This document shows positions 46,565 through 57,718 of a stretch of DNA of 64,000 nucleotides, piece by piece. The DNA is from Acanthaster planci (Eukaryota > Echinodermata > Asteroidea > Valvatida > Acanthasteridae). Position numbers and translations under genes: made by a program. The stretch covers positions 1,699,107 to 1,763,106 of the forward strand of contig NW_019091355.1 of the NCBI RefSeq assembly GCF_001949145.1. The letters run 5' to 3'. The first letter of the stretch is position 1. Each line of letters begins with the position of its first letter. The notes below the pieces were generated by a model, which saw nothing but the letters and a program-made list of their open reading frames with translations, made no database searches and was not told the DNA's origin.

Positions 46565-49500
46565 GTAAACTTAACTTCATTGTATCTCTGAAATATTGTC
46601 AAGAATGTTTATCCTGCCACATTTGAACATCCCCAGGCGCTTGCATTCAATCAGTACTACGATGTTAGCAAAAGATTTAACATCCTTGAAGTTGTACAAT
46701 ATTGTACAACTGTTTAAATGTTGTAAAAAGTTTGAACTTTCAACTTGTCTGGCAATAATGACTGGACAAAAGAGAGTGGAACATGTGCATTGTCAATCCC
46801 ACCCAGTCTTCATGCCATAACGCATGCAGGATCAGGACTTCTATTCCATAAATGCAACGAAAACATTACCATGATACCCAGTACTCCCGCGCCTCACTAA
46901 ACGATTACATAAATCAAAGTTTGACAACGGGAAGAAGCAATAACTCACTCTAGGTCATTATGCCTTCTCAAATATTTGATAGAGGGCCTAAAATAATAAA
47001 ATCTTTCATAATTCCACTGCGACTTATGTCGACAAACATACCACGGCACAAGAGGACACGAACCTCTTAATGACAAAGACTAAAAATCACTTAAACAAAC
47101 GACATTGAGGTTCGCGCTGACCAAATTAAGACTCCAATTTATTGTAGGTGCGTCACGTACAGAGTTTACTGGGAGCAGTAACTTTTACGATAAAATTGCT
47201 AGCAGAAGGTTGAAAGGGCGAGACGATATCGAGGGACTCCTCGAGGTGCTCGGAATAAATTGAGACTTGGGGTCAAAGGAATATTGTTGTTAAATTCTTG
47301 GGACCCATTTAGAATTCGATTTAAAGTGAAACTCATGCAAACTTGATACAGTGGTCGATGAGGAAGTGGCGTTGTTTGTGCCTCGTTTGTATGGAACAAT
47401 CACAGGCTTCTTTGTGAGATACATTGTTCAAAATAAGCCCGCCTTCAGAGGGTTTATGTTCACAAGGGCATTTTAAGGACTCCATTCATACTTTTGCTCG
47501 TTTTATTGCAATTTTTTCATATGAGTGCGGTGTAAAGAAGTTTGATGAAAACTACTTCGCAAGAAGGAGCTTGTGATCTTGTATTTGTTCGCAACTTCAA
47601 GTCATTAGTGTCAGGTATTTTGCACGTCATTTAGAGATTATTCGATTTTACAAATTAATAAGGTTATATTTGACTGAGCACTTTAACTGCAGTGGGAAAC
47701 AACAGATGTATAATTTACGCAATTTTCAAGATGTATAGCAGTTGTAAAAATCGGGAATAGGCATCCGGACAGGTAACTGTTAACACCCCCTTTTGGGACA
47801 TGTAGTTCGTAGCTAAGGCATTAATCCAAATATTGACTAAAAACGTCACAAACACTAGCCTGGGCTGTGCGCATCTGCCCTTGTCATTCCGGATGCACGT
47901 TGTGTGTAAGAAGTGTAAATGTGTATTGTTGATATGATGGAGGCAAGAGCCAGGCTATGGGATGACGATGCCGTGTGGAGAGTATTATCAAGTTCTCTGT
48001 GTACGCCATCTGCAGACACGAGGATACACATACGTGGGATGCCTTCCTGGATGCTTTTAGCATGACAAGTACTGGGGAATGATGCCAAACATAAGGACCT
48101 TTTTCTTGATCGTGACATGAAGCTGGCTGGCCTTGTGGTTCTGGTGCGATGTCTGGATATGTGCCATGCAACTGTCCCGCAAAGCAGGAAAAATGCGGCA
48201 ACATTTGTCGTCATTTTGTGCTACGACACATTTCTATGCATGCAGTTTGTTACAATAAAACCGTTACTTATCTAAAAATTGTACTGATATTAGGACACAC
48301 TCTACATTTGTGTTTCAAGAACTATTTAATTTAAACTGAACAAAATTCAATCACCTTTACGTAATTCATTTTTCAAAACATCCTATTAAACAATCTAAAG
48401 TCCGCGTCAAGCTTTGAAAGATGTTTCCAAAGTCATGACAAGTTTAGGACTGTACAAACATAAATCCAAACGGTGGGAAGACTATCTCAGTTTTGACCAG
48501 AGGAAATGAGCTGTGAAATTATCTTCTTGGTAACTTTTGTGTAGCATATTATAGACAATGGATATGCCGCTCATTGCCTCCAGTGCTGAAAACATCAGTC
48601 GAAGCAAGTGATGAAGAATCAGTCGGAGCAAAAGATGCAGAATCACTTTACCGACTTACAAAGAATAACTGGCTTGAAAAGAAGTAGATATAAAACATCT
48701 CTCAGCATTTTCACGTCGGACTTAACCTTAAAACCCCTCCGAAAATTAGTTCTGGAGTGTGTTATGCAGACTGGCATTCTTCTCTTTGGCGCCATCTCCT
48801 TATCTTTGGACGTGCGCACTTGTTGAAGTGTATGATTCAGTGGCATGTCACATCGACCTTTTAAAATAGAGAGGGTCTGTCTTTTGTTGAGGTTAAGTTG
48901 ACATAAATACTGCTGCCACAGATTGTTTAGGCCTAGGTCTGTGCAATTAGATTTAGGTGCTGTTGAAGAAATACGAACATGGAATATTGACATGCATGTG
49001 TTTATTATAATGCCGTCATGTAGCTGCCACTTGGCTTAACATTTTTGTCCAAAGAAATTTGACTTACTTTGTGCAGCAGTTCCCAAACGGCAGACGAGTC
49101 CGGACTGTTAAGCGCCGTAGTTCAGGAATCCTCTTGAAAGTATAAAATGCCATGTTCCAACCACTGCACAAAATAACCATGTTTAGAAGCAAAGCTGGAA
49201 CAATGCTTCCCGGCAGGTAGCTTTCCTACTATGTACAGCGACTCTAATTCCCATACAGAAACGAATGTCGATTGAAGCTGACCGCTTTACACAGTTTGTG
49301 CAAATGGTGATCATGTTGTCTAAAAGTTCTGAACAACACATACGGTGATATTAAGCTCCATTTTTACATATGATTTAAACCGGTTCTTCTACATCTCCCA
49401 TTTTATTTTTATTCACTGGCACATAAATCATTATCCATAAGATCGCAAGTGGCGTTAAAAAGTAACGGTGATTTGGATTTGCAATACCTAGCCTTTCTTT

Positions 49501-51237
49501 TTGAAGGGGTCCAAGTCAGTCTTTTTGGCTGTAAAGATAACGATATCCTGACGTGATTTTTATGAGATGATGCATTTGGCCTTTACATGTCGAAAAAACG
49601 CAGGTTGTATTCCCAGCAACTGTGTACTTAACATCCAGAGATTACCGCATGTTAGGCTCAGATGCTGACGTTAATGGTTAAGCGTTTTGAATAAATACTA
49701 TTAGTGTGTCTTGCTCTCCCATTTGAAAAACTTGAAGGCAATTGACACTCAACACGGCTCATACTTTTTACAAACTACTTCAACTTCGGTGAAAATGTTC
49801 CCGAGCAATTGGTCGCATTTTAATCCTAATCAACATCAACTGGTACCAAAACAATGTTTCGTTGCAATTACGTGTGAATCGTCCGAAATTTTCCATAGCC
49901 ACTAAAACCACAATTTTCTGAGGTTGCCCATCCCTCAACCTTGACCAAAATCGTCGACTCAAGGGTTGTCGACAGATCTAAATTTTAGAAGCACCTTAGG
50001 TACTGCAGTGAACATGACGATGTTCGAGCTAGCTCCGTCGGTCCCCAGAGGTCAAAGCATATGATCGAGATTCCATAAATAAGACGTCTGACACGTACCT
50101 CTGCGGTCAAAATTAATACTCTTCCATGAGCCCAGATGTGCGTCCCGTTAACGAGGAAAATTCTTTTCCTTGGGCTTCCTCAAGTTTACATGTATAGGTC
50201 CCTCCTTATCTGAAAGGCTTGGAATTTTCTGGATTTTTGCGTGTGGGGTATTTCATAGCTGATAATGAAGCCAAAAATGTGGCCCTTGGGTATAATGGAG
50301 CGAGCTAAGACAACTTTATCAAGTGTAATTGCCACGAGGAAATAAAAATTCTTAAAGTTGAAATCGGAATAGAATTTACGAGGTATTAGCTACTTCATTT
50401 TTGTCATGAGATTTATCTTTAAATGGTAACTTGAAGGATTTTTAAACTATAATCAAAATATCGTATCGATCTTCATTTTTTACAAATTTTATCTCTCATT
50501 CTATTCTCTCATTCAAACCATTGCACGAGCATAGCCAAGTACGGATAGCGCTGATTAGGCGTGACCTTTTTTCGTCTCAAATGATAGGCTTACGCGCGAA
50601 CTTTCCAACGGCCAATTTAAATCGAACATCAAACAGTGCACCTTTAAATAGGCTCAGATTGAATAGCATGAGTCTCATATGAGAAGAACATATCATTCCA
50701 GTGCATTCTCCATTCCCATGACTGACGAAGTGAAACCTTTTTTATTTTTAAATTATCGTCTCAAACATAAGAGGAGATCCCTGTGACACCAGATACGCTG
50801 CGCGCTTGCCAGAAATAGCTAAGGATATATGACAGGCTACCCTGGGCAGGATACGAAGGATTGTTCTCTGACATTTATTAGTGTTCTACCTTATGAGTTT
50901 GTGTTATATTTTACAATCCAACCGCTTTCACTACTTGTTTCAATTTTATAAACAAACCAAATTTTTGGCTGAAATTATTAAGTACCGGTAAGAGATTTGA
51001 TGCACGCGCCGTTGTCCATTATGCGCGTACACATTCTTATAATTTGATACGCTGGTGAAGTGAGCGGTACAATGCACATTATGTACCATCCTCTTTTATG
51101 CATGCCTCATAAGTGCATGATATATTTTTAATTGTTTGGTCAATGCTTATCAGTGGAAGTATTTTGCCATTACCATTATATGACAAAAAAATTGTTGTAA
51201 GAAACATTTAAAACAAAAGAGCCAATTTTTTTCTTAC
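46565..51237 (+). other. Probable first intron of the PDZ gene
   Basis: No second PDZ exon or other motif-bearing exon is seen. Open frames near 47855-48214 and 48608-48993 are of chance length and lack splice context. The stretch is AT-rich and has few repeats. Confidence 0.45.
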
Positions 51238-51241
51238 AAAA
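51238..51241 (-). terminator. Pol III T4 terminator of the CGG tRNA-Pro
   Basis: AAAA on the plus strand gives TTTT on the transcribed strand, two bases after the discriminator base of the tRNA at 51244-51315. This is the normal pol III stop. Confidence 0.6.
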
Positions 51242-51243
51242 TG

Positions 51244-51315
51244 GGGCTTGTCCGGGAATTGAACCCGGGACCTCTCGCACCCGAAGCGAGAATCATACCT
51301 CTAGACCAACAAGCC
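51244..51315 (-). tRNA. tRNA-Pro (anticodon CGG)
   Basis: This 72-nt sequence folds as a full cloverleaf. The acceptor GGCTTGT pairs with ACAAGCC, followed by discriminator C. The D arm is TGGTCTAGAGGT (A box), the anticodon stem CTCGC/GCGAG holds a loop with CGG, and the T arm has B box GGTTCAATTCC. Closely related to vertebrate tRNA-Pro. It reads CCG codons and is the outermost member of the array. Confidence 0.95.
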
Positions 51316-51379
51316 ATTGATGCGTTAAAATTTCTTGCTCTGCGCTTATTCGTTTCATAGTTTAACTTCACAAAAATAG

Positions 51380-51440
51380 GGGCCTGTTCTGGAACTGAAG
51401 CTGGGACCCATCGAACCTTAAGGGATACTCATACCAAAGC
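51380..51440 (-). pseudogene. Strongly decayed tRNA-Pro relic
   Basis: The plus-strand stretch GGCCTGTTCTGGAACTGAAG and the following bases to ATACCA align with the intact genes base for base with about a quarter of positions changed. The T arm, anticodon stem and D arm are all disrupted. The anticodon position corresponds to AGG. Confidence 0.6.
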
Positions 51441-51717
51441 CGTCAAAGGGAGCTGGCTGTCGCCTCATTTGTACATGAAATTTCAACATGTTCTTTTACA
51501 GCACACGATAAAGTCACGGTTCAGTGAAAAACTCAACTTATCTTATCCAGCATTCACCTTATCCAAATTTGAATCTATTGTAACAAAATAAACACCACCT
51601 TTCAAATTCTTAATTTATTTTTTATTTTTGCAAGAAAGGAAATAAATTGAGATAATCTGGTTAAACATGAACGTAGCTTATTTACCTAATTACCCAATAA
51701 ATAAATAAAAGAAATGT

Positions 51718-51789
51718 GGGCTTGTCCGGGAATCGAACACAAGACCTCTCGCACCCAAAGCGAGAATCATGCCACTAAACCAACAAGCC
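51718..51789 (-). pseudogene. tRNA-Pro (TGG) pseudogene
   Basis: The length is 72 nt with intact acceptor and anticodon stems (TGG). The 5' side of the T stem is mutated (TTGTG in place of CCGGG), so it cannot pair with CCCGG, and the B box is altered at its first base. The D arm also has a change (GTTTAG). It is probably untranscribed or not aminoacylated. Confidence 0.75.
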
Positions 51790-51949
51790 GACATTTTTCA
51801 ATTCATTAAATGCAGTGACTTGAACCTATTCCTTCAGGATGTTAATACTATGAAATATAGAAAGAACTGTGACGCTAGATTGACAATTACGCTCCCAAGA
51901 TGGACTGCCCTCTTAACAGAAATGAAAGACTTAATAAGAAAAAAAAGAA

Positions 51950-52021
51950 GGGCTTGTCCGGGAATTGAACCCGGGACCTCTCGCACCCTAAGCGAGAATC
52001 ATACCACTAGACCAACAAGCC
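51950..52021 (-). tRNA. tRNA-Pro (anticodon AGG)
   Basis: Complete cloverleaf with fully paired acceptor, loop TTAGGGT with anticodon AGG (read as IGG after deamination, for CCU, CCC and CCA), and B box GGTTCAATTCC. An A run just below it on the plus strand supplies the T-rich terminator. Its 150-bp spacing to the next gene is repeated in the second array unit. Confidence 0.95.
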
Positions 52022-52099
52022 GAGGTGCATAAATAAACCCCTGAACCCAACATTTATTTTGAAAATAACTCAATACGTCCGAAAAATGACAAAATTTGG

Positions 52100-52171
52100 G
52101 GGCTCGTCCGGGAATCGAACCCGGGACCTCTCGCACCCAAAGCGAGAATCATGCCACTAGACCAACAAGCC
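52100..52171 (-). tRNA. tRNA-Pro (anticodon TGG)
   Basis: Complete cloverleaf with anticodon TGG and B box GGTTCGATTCC. The acceptor GGCTTGT pairs with ACGAGCC, giving one T-G wobble. The gene ends four bases before an assembly gap. Confidence 0.94.
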
Positions 52172-52175
52172 GACA

Positions 52176-52653
52176 NNNNNNNNNNNNNNNNNNNNNNNNN
52201 NNNNNNNNNNNNNNNNNNNNNNNNNNNNNNNNNNNNNNNNNNNNNNNNNNNNNNNNNNNNNNNNNNNNNNNNNNNNNNNNNNNNNNNNNNNNNNNNNNNN
52301 NNNNNNNNNNNNNNNNNNNNNNNNNNNNNNNNNNNNNNNNNNNNNNNNNNNNNNNNNNNNNNNNNNNNNNNNNNNNNNNNNNNNNNNNNNNNNNNNNNNN
52401 NNNNNNNNNNNNNNNNNNNNNNNNNNNNNNNNNNNNNNNNNNNNNNNNNNNNNNNNNNNNNNNNNNNNNNNNNNNNNNNNNNNNNNNNNNNNNNNNNNNN
52501 NNNNNNNNNNNNNNNNNNNNNNNNNNNNNNNNNNNNNNNNNNNNNNNNNNNNNNNNNNNNNNNNNNNNNNNNNNNNNNNNNNNNNNNNNNNNNNNNNNNN
52601 NNNNNNNNNNNNNNNNNNNNNNNNNNNNNNNNNNNNNNNNNNNNNNNNNNNNN
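52176..52653. other. Assembly gap (478 N) inside the tRNA array
   Basis: Read directly. Sequence right of the gap resumes about 10-15 bp past where a TGG tRNA would end, by comparison with 53201-53240. Open frames drawn across it are meaningless. Confidence 0.99.
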
Positions 52654-52976
52654 AAAATATATCCAGTGTATTGAACCCAGTCCTTGAGCATATTTAAAGA
52701 AACAACTGTTACGCTAGATCGACGATTGCGTCGACTCAAAAAGCACTGCCGCGTTGCTCATCACTGAACGGTAAACTGTGACCAAATGCAATAAGGAGAA
52801 GCATCAAACCTTCGTTCAAATATTTGAACTCAACTTTAAGAAACCAAACTGCGACTTGTTACTCGATAACATACCAAATTTCAAAGAAATGAATTCAAAG
52901 TCTATCCAGCAAGAGAAGGGGAACATTAGCAATAAAATGAAACAGGGACAAAAAAGAAAAAAAATAAAGAAAGCGC

Positions 52977-53048
52977 GGGCTTGTCCGGGAATTGAACCCG
53001 GGACCTCTCGCACCCTAAGCGAGAATCATACCACTAGACCAACAAGCC
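52977..53048 (-). tRNA. tRNA-Pro (anticodon AGG), second array unit
   Basis: The 72-nt sequence is identical to the gene at 51950 in all stems and loops, with anticodon AGG. An A-rich tract (about 52951-52973) lies on its terminator side. Its flanking spacer is nearly the same as that of the first unit. Confidence 0.95.
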
Positions 53049-53128
53049 GAGGTGCAAGAAATAAACCCCTGAACCCAACATTTATTTTGAAAAATAACTC
53101 AATACGTCCGAAAAATGACAAAATTTGG

Positions 53129-53200
53129 GGGCTTGTCCGGGAATCGAACCCGGGACCTCTCGCACCCAAAGCGAGAATCATGCCACTAGACCAACAAGCC
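53129..53200 (-). tRNA. tRNA-Pro (anticodon TGG), second array unit
   Basis: Intact cloverleaf with fully Watson-Crick acceptor GGCTTGT/ACAAGCC, anticodon TGG and B box GGTTCGATTCC. Its spacer from the AGG gene corresponds to that between 52021 and 52100. Confidence 0.95.
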
Positions 53201-53535
53201 GACATTTTCGACAAAATAAATGCAGTGTCTTGAACCCGGTCCCTGAGCATATGAACAGAAACAACTGTTNACGCTAGATCGACGATTACGTCGACTCAAA
53301 CAGCACTGCCGCGTTGCTTATCACTGAACGGTAAACTGTGACCAAATGCAATAAGGAGAAGCATCAAACCTTCGTTCAAATATTTGAACTCAACTTTAAG
53401 AAACCAAACTGCGACTTGTTACTCGATAACATACCACATTTCTAAGAAATGAATTCAAAGTCTGACCAGCAAGAGAAGGGGAACATTAGAATAAAATGGA
53501 ACAGAGACAAAAAAAAAGAAAAGAAACGAAAGCGT

Positions 53536-53607
53536 GGGCTTGTCCGGGAATTGAACCCGGGACCTCTCGCACCCTAAGCGAGAATCATACCACTAGACCA
53601 ACAAGCC
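53536..53607 (-). tRNA. tRNA-Pro (anticodon AGG), third array unit
   Basis: Same intact sequence as at 51950 and 52977. It lies exactly 559 bp from the AGG gene at 52977, which sets the period of the larger array unit. The A-rich run on its lower side again offers a terminator. Confidence 0.95.
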
Positions 53608-53674
53608 GACGCGCAAGAAACACCCCTGAACCTAAAATTTGTTTTAAAAAATAATTTAAAAAGTAATACTTTAG

Positions 53675-53749
53675 GGGCTCGTCCGGGAATCGAACCCGGG
53701 ACCCCGGTCGCACCCACAACGATAAATCATACCACTTGACCAACAAGCC
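53675..53749 (-). pseudogene. tRNA-Pro pseudogene with broken anticodon arm
   Basis: The acceptor and T arm are intact, including the B box, but the anticodon arm has insertions and substitutions (plus strand CCCCGGTCGCACCCACAACG), which lengthen the gene to 75 nt and destroy the stem. It sits where the TGG member of the unit would be expected. Confidence 0.8.
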
Positions 53750-53816
53750 GAGTCGCAAAATATACCCCTGAACCCAAAATTTATTTTTATAAAATAATTT
53801 TAAAAGTAATACTTTA

Positions 53817-53885
53817 GGGCCTTGTCCGGGAATCGAACACAGAACCCCCGCACCCACAGCGAGAGTCATACTAGACCAATAAGCC
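53817..53885 (-). pseudogene. tRNA-Pro pseudogene, truncated D arm
   Basis: An extra base in the acceptor, a T stem changed from CCGGG, a shortened variable/anticodon region and a D arm missing several bases mark decay. The spacer before it is almost the same as that before the previous pseudogene, so the two arose by a local duplication of about 142 bp. Confidence 0.78.
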
Positions 53886-54222
53886 GAATTTTTCTATACA
53901 ATAAATGCAGTGGTTTGAACCCGGTCTTTTAGCATTTTACCATTACAGTTACGTCGACAAGCACTGCCGCGTTTTTAACCACATTGACCAAACTTTAAGA
54001 AATCAAACATGACTTATTACTCAGACGAACAGGGTCATTCATGATTTCAGGTCAGTCACTAATAACGTTAGCCAATGTTCAGTCTGTGAGAAAAATAAAT
54101 CACGAAATTTGGCCCAAGGAAAAAAATAGAAAGCAAACGCACAGACTCACGAACAAAAAATACCTTTTATGTCAGAATCACTTTTAATATAAGAGCAATA
54201 AAAACAAACTCCCAAGGGAGAG

Positions 54223-54294
54223 GGGCCTGTCCGGGAATTGAACCCGGGACCTCTCGCACCCAAAGCGAGAATCATGCCACTAGACCAACAGGCC
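54223..54294 (-). tRNA. tRNA-Pro (anticodon TGG), variant acceptor stem
   Basis: Intact 72-nt cloverleaf with anticodon TGG and B box GGTTCAATTCC. The acceptor is GGCCTGT pairing with ACAGGCC, so the T-A pair of the other copies is replaced on both sides by C-G. The change is compensatory, which argues for selection on a working gene. It lies outside the 559-bp repeat. Confidence 0.94.
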
Positions 54295-54608
54295 GCTGTT
54301 AACAAAGGTGTAGTTTTGTTTTTAATTCCTTTCGCTTTTAAGTTTCGTGCATGGAATGGAAAGTTCGTACGGCTTTCAAATAGGGCCTAGTGCATAAAAC
54401 TGATTGGAAGTTCCACTAAGTACTTAATGGTAGGCGAAATATATATGTATTCGAGATGCTCTGTAGCTGCACATTGTATACTCATTTTCGCACGCAAGTC
54501 TCATGAATTCCATAGGATTGAATATGGAGAAATTATTCATGCATGCAAGTGATATTTGGAAGCAGCATGCTCAGCATGGTGAGGTGGGGGAAGACGGTGC
54601 GATGACAT

Positions 54609-54720
54609 AAAGGCCGAGTCCACATTACTTGGCTACGGTCTAAAATTACCCACAAGACTATGGTAGTGGCCGAAACAATTTCCCATAGTGTCGTGTTTAA
54701 TTTCAAGCAGGACACGTCCA
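54609..54720. mobile_element. MITE family 2, copy 2 (diverged)
   Basis: TAAAGGCCGAGTCCACATTA, then ACTTGGCTACGG and AAATTACCCACAAGACT aligns with the left half of the copy at 28431. The right end is poorly conserved, so its limit is approximate. Confidence 0.5.
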
Positions 54721-57611
54721 CAGGTTGTGTCATGAGTGAAAAACATTATCTCGTCTTCTAACATTAACAGTATAAAAGCTCGCACGAAGTTCAGTCTCAG
54801 AGGAAAGAGCATGACATCGCCTTACGTTGGGCCAGGGGAATTTTTAGTGAACATAGAATATCAACATAAACCACTCTCTTGCCTGCAGGATCTTGTTACA
54901 CGTTTTGAAAGTGCCTACTCAGAAATCATGCCGAGGGAAACACATCCATCTTGTGGACCTGGGGAATCAACAAGTACGTAGGCTAATCATACCTCGGCGG
55001 GCAAGTAATAAAACGCTTGGGGGACGAAAAAGTATTTGGTCTTATTTTTTCCTGTTAGTCAAGTTGATGTGTTTGCGTTTGAGCTGAGCTAATTTTCTGA
55101 GATGTTGCGTGCACAGCAGATGTTTTGATCAAGTTTTCCTCAGAGATGATTTGGTCGATGGTGGTCATAATCTGGTTGTTCACACGGTGATTCCATTCGC
55201 GTCAAGATGAGGATCGTACGTGTCACCTGATAACTTACCCGAAGACCTACTGCCATGCAACGGTGAGAGAGGTCCATATAAGGTCGGTGAACGACACCGT
55301 CGCGAGGTCATTTCTCTCGGTATTCCACCTCAGAAAACTAAAAGACGGTTTGTTTCCAACGAGTCCCGATACGTGTTTATGCAAGGCAACTTAACAATGT
55401 ATTATTATGCCGTGCTGTTTAGTACTGGGACCTTTGCCAAAGGTGTGTGTCATTAAAAGCCAACATCGTTTTTGTGTGATCTAGTCGTGAAATTAATGTG
55501 TTCCTCACATCCTGTATTACGGCGGTGTTGCTTGAAGTGAAGACCTTTGATTGCGACCAGTAAAACCTCACATTCAAAGCAGAAAACCGCGTTTAATTCC
55601 GCGTCCCGTTGCTGGCAAATTCAGAAACCATCATAAACAGAGACAGAAAAACCACGAAAAGTATTGTTAAGGCTCAAAACAAAGAACTTGAGTGTCCGCC
55701 TATATACTTCAGTGTTTGCTTTAAATCGAAAACAAAGGCGTAGAAATTGAAGTGAACAAGGTTGCTAAACAAGGAAGCATTTTCAGATGTAAACATAAGA
55801 AGGAAGACAAGAAGCGCCGTTCAAGCTTGCAAGCCGTGTCTCCCATCCCTGCTACATCGATTGTTGAATAGCGCCCTCTATCCACAAATTGAAGCGGCCT
55901 CTTTATTTCGGCGTTTCGTGCAAAAGAAACGAACAGCTCTGAACCATGATCAGCGGAAATGATCTTTCCCGGGCGAGACACGTCGGCCAATGAGAAATCA
56001 GTCCACAAATTAAACTCAGGCCCTGGTCTCTTCAAATTATAGCCAATTGAGATGACAGTGACCACACAGGGGAGAAAGGACAGACGCCTTCGGTATCTGT
56101 TCAGAAGATAACTCGCTCTGAGTAGAAGTGTTTCGCAGTATGGAGCTGATCCGGAAAATATGTCCACTTCATTCATGGTAGTGCCCCCAAAATACAAATA
56201 TACGTTTTAAGATATCGGATGATCACATCAGTGGTGGTCCTCGTGGGTTCTTATGGCCCTGTGTACTGATGACGCATCACAGTGCTTACCGCGATGCATC
56301 GGTGGAACAGAACTGGGGTCATGGGCGTATACACACCGCTTTCGTAACCATTATGAGTAGGATTATCTCTGTTTGAAACCGGCACTTATCTTGTGATACT
56401 ATCGTTTTGAACCTTCCAGGGAAACTATCCTCCACAATTGGATTCGGTACGATGCCTTTCACTTCCTTTTGATCAACTGTAACTTGGACTTGCGCTACTT
56501 CCTCCATTCGTGGCGTACGATGACCCCCCCCATCCCACAACGCACTGCGACAAACACACTGATATATGTAATAAGTAAATATGACTGTTTTGGTTTGGGA
56601 CTTACAGGGTTCCATTTTTTTCGCTGTCGTGAAAATGCACTGAGCAGTACATGTACATTCAATCACCATGAACGCAATTCCTCTCCCAAGATCATCATAA
56701 ATAAGGCCTAGTGGATTCTGACGCCTTATAACTCATGACCATGTATCAACGTGTTTTGCATTGCAGTGGATGAGATCATGTTCTGCAACCTCGTGCATAA
56801 TGTCACCCCTCAATTACACGATCACATCATCCACGCAAGGTGCATCTCCGTAGAACTCAGAAACTTTTAGGTTGAAAAGGGCAGCCTGCCTGTCGGTCTG
56901 GTGAGAATGGATCATACAGACTGAACTTCCCCGCTTTCACGCCTAAATCCGGGCACAGGCCTGCAGCCCACAACCTTGGAGGACATGTGAGACAATGAAT
57001 TTCTGCTGTCTCGTCTTTCAGTCGTAGAACAGGTTTAGTCCGACTCCAGGTCAACTCCGTTTGCATCTGCTGCGCCCGCTGTTGGCCACTGATTGCAGAA
57101 TGACAGGCGCATAAAATTCCTTTCCCTAGATTTCTGCGGAGAACAATAAATTTGACTCTCAAATGAGTTCTCCTTTTATCAAATTTCCGGCGATAACCGA
57201 GACCTGGGCAGAGACATGTATTTATCAATACACGTACTCGGGAAAAAGATACCAGGAATCGCGTGAAATGTTTCTACATAAGATGTTGTTTTGTTTTGTT
57301 TTCAGTCAAGTTTTATCATGCTCCTGCATGTTGTCTCCGTCGATGATTCTACAGTAAATCTTAGTTGCACATCGATTCTCCGGTGGCACATGGACAACAT
57401 GCTGTATCACAGAGAGACCTGGCCAAAAGACAACAAAAAATGTGATCAGACATGCACTTGTCCCGTAACTTGCATGCAATTACGGACCCCGTAGAAACCA
57501 GCTCAGAAGATCATTAAGTAACAAGCTCCTTCAGAAACCTTGCACGTCACCTCCTGTCGCATGTTTTCAAGTTCAGGGAATGGAGCCATTTTAGGAGAGA
57601 CTTGTGTTTCC

Positions 57612-57718
57612 AAGGTCGTGTCCGAAACGGGCCTTCCAGAGCTACGGCTAGGTCTACTGTACTTTCAATAGAGTGAAGACCTAGACCTAGCTCTAGACAA
57701 CAGATTCGGATGCAGCCC
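57612..57718. mobile_element. MITE family 2-like, copy 3
   Basis: It starts AAGGTCGTGTCCGAAACGGG and ends with CAGATTCGGATGCAG. Inside, GAGCTACGGCTAGGTCTA faces TAGACCTAGCTC. It forms a foldback and matches the copy at 61441 closely across its length. Confidence 0.65.

Larger units (their letters stand above)
51950..53885 (-). repeat. Tandem array built of tRNA-Pro units
   Basis: Each tRNA with its spacer forms a sub-unit of about 139-152 bp (AGG to TGG), and AGG-TGG pairs plus a long spacer form a unit of 559 bp (52977 to 53536). The long spacer (TCGACGATT.CGTCGACTCAA, then GCACTGCCGCGTTGCT) recurs at about 52717 and 53277 with few changes. A single N at 53270 marks an ambiguous base. Confidence 0.85.

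Noticed and set aside
47855-48214. 119- and 106-codon minus-strand frames
   Set aside because: Two frames over the same bases with no motif, a typical chance pattern.
52096-52739. Long open frames over the tRNA array and N run
   Set aside because: They are artefacts of translating N bases and tRNA sequence.
52778-53250. Open frames with repeated RACPGIEPGTSRT-type peptides
   Set aside because: These are translations of the tRNA-Pro genes, not proteins.
55721-56197. 158-codon minus-strand frame
   Set aside because: No recognisable domain, no splice context, and length within what chance gives over 64 kb.
56319-56669. 116-codon minus-strand frame with a protein-like middle part
   Set aside because: Only a short segment looks coding and neither end has a convincing splice site or start.
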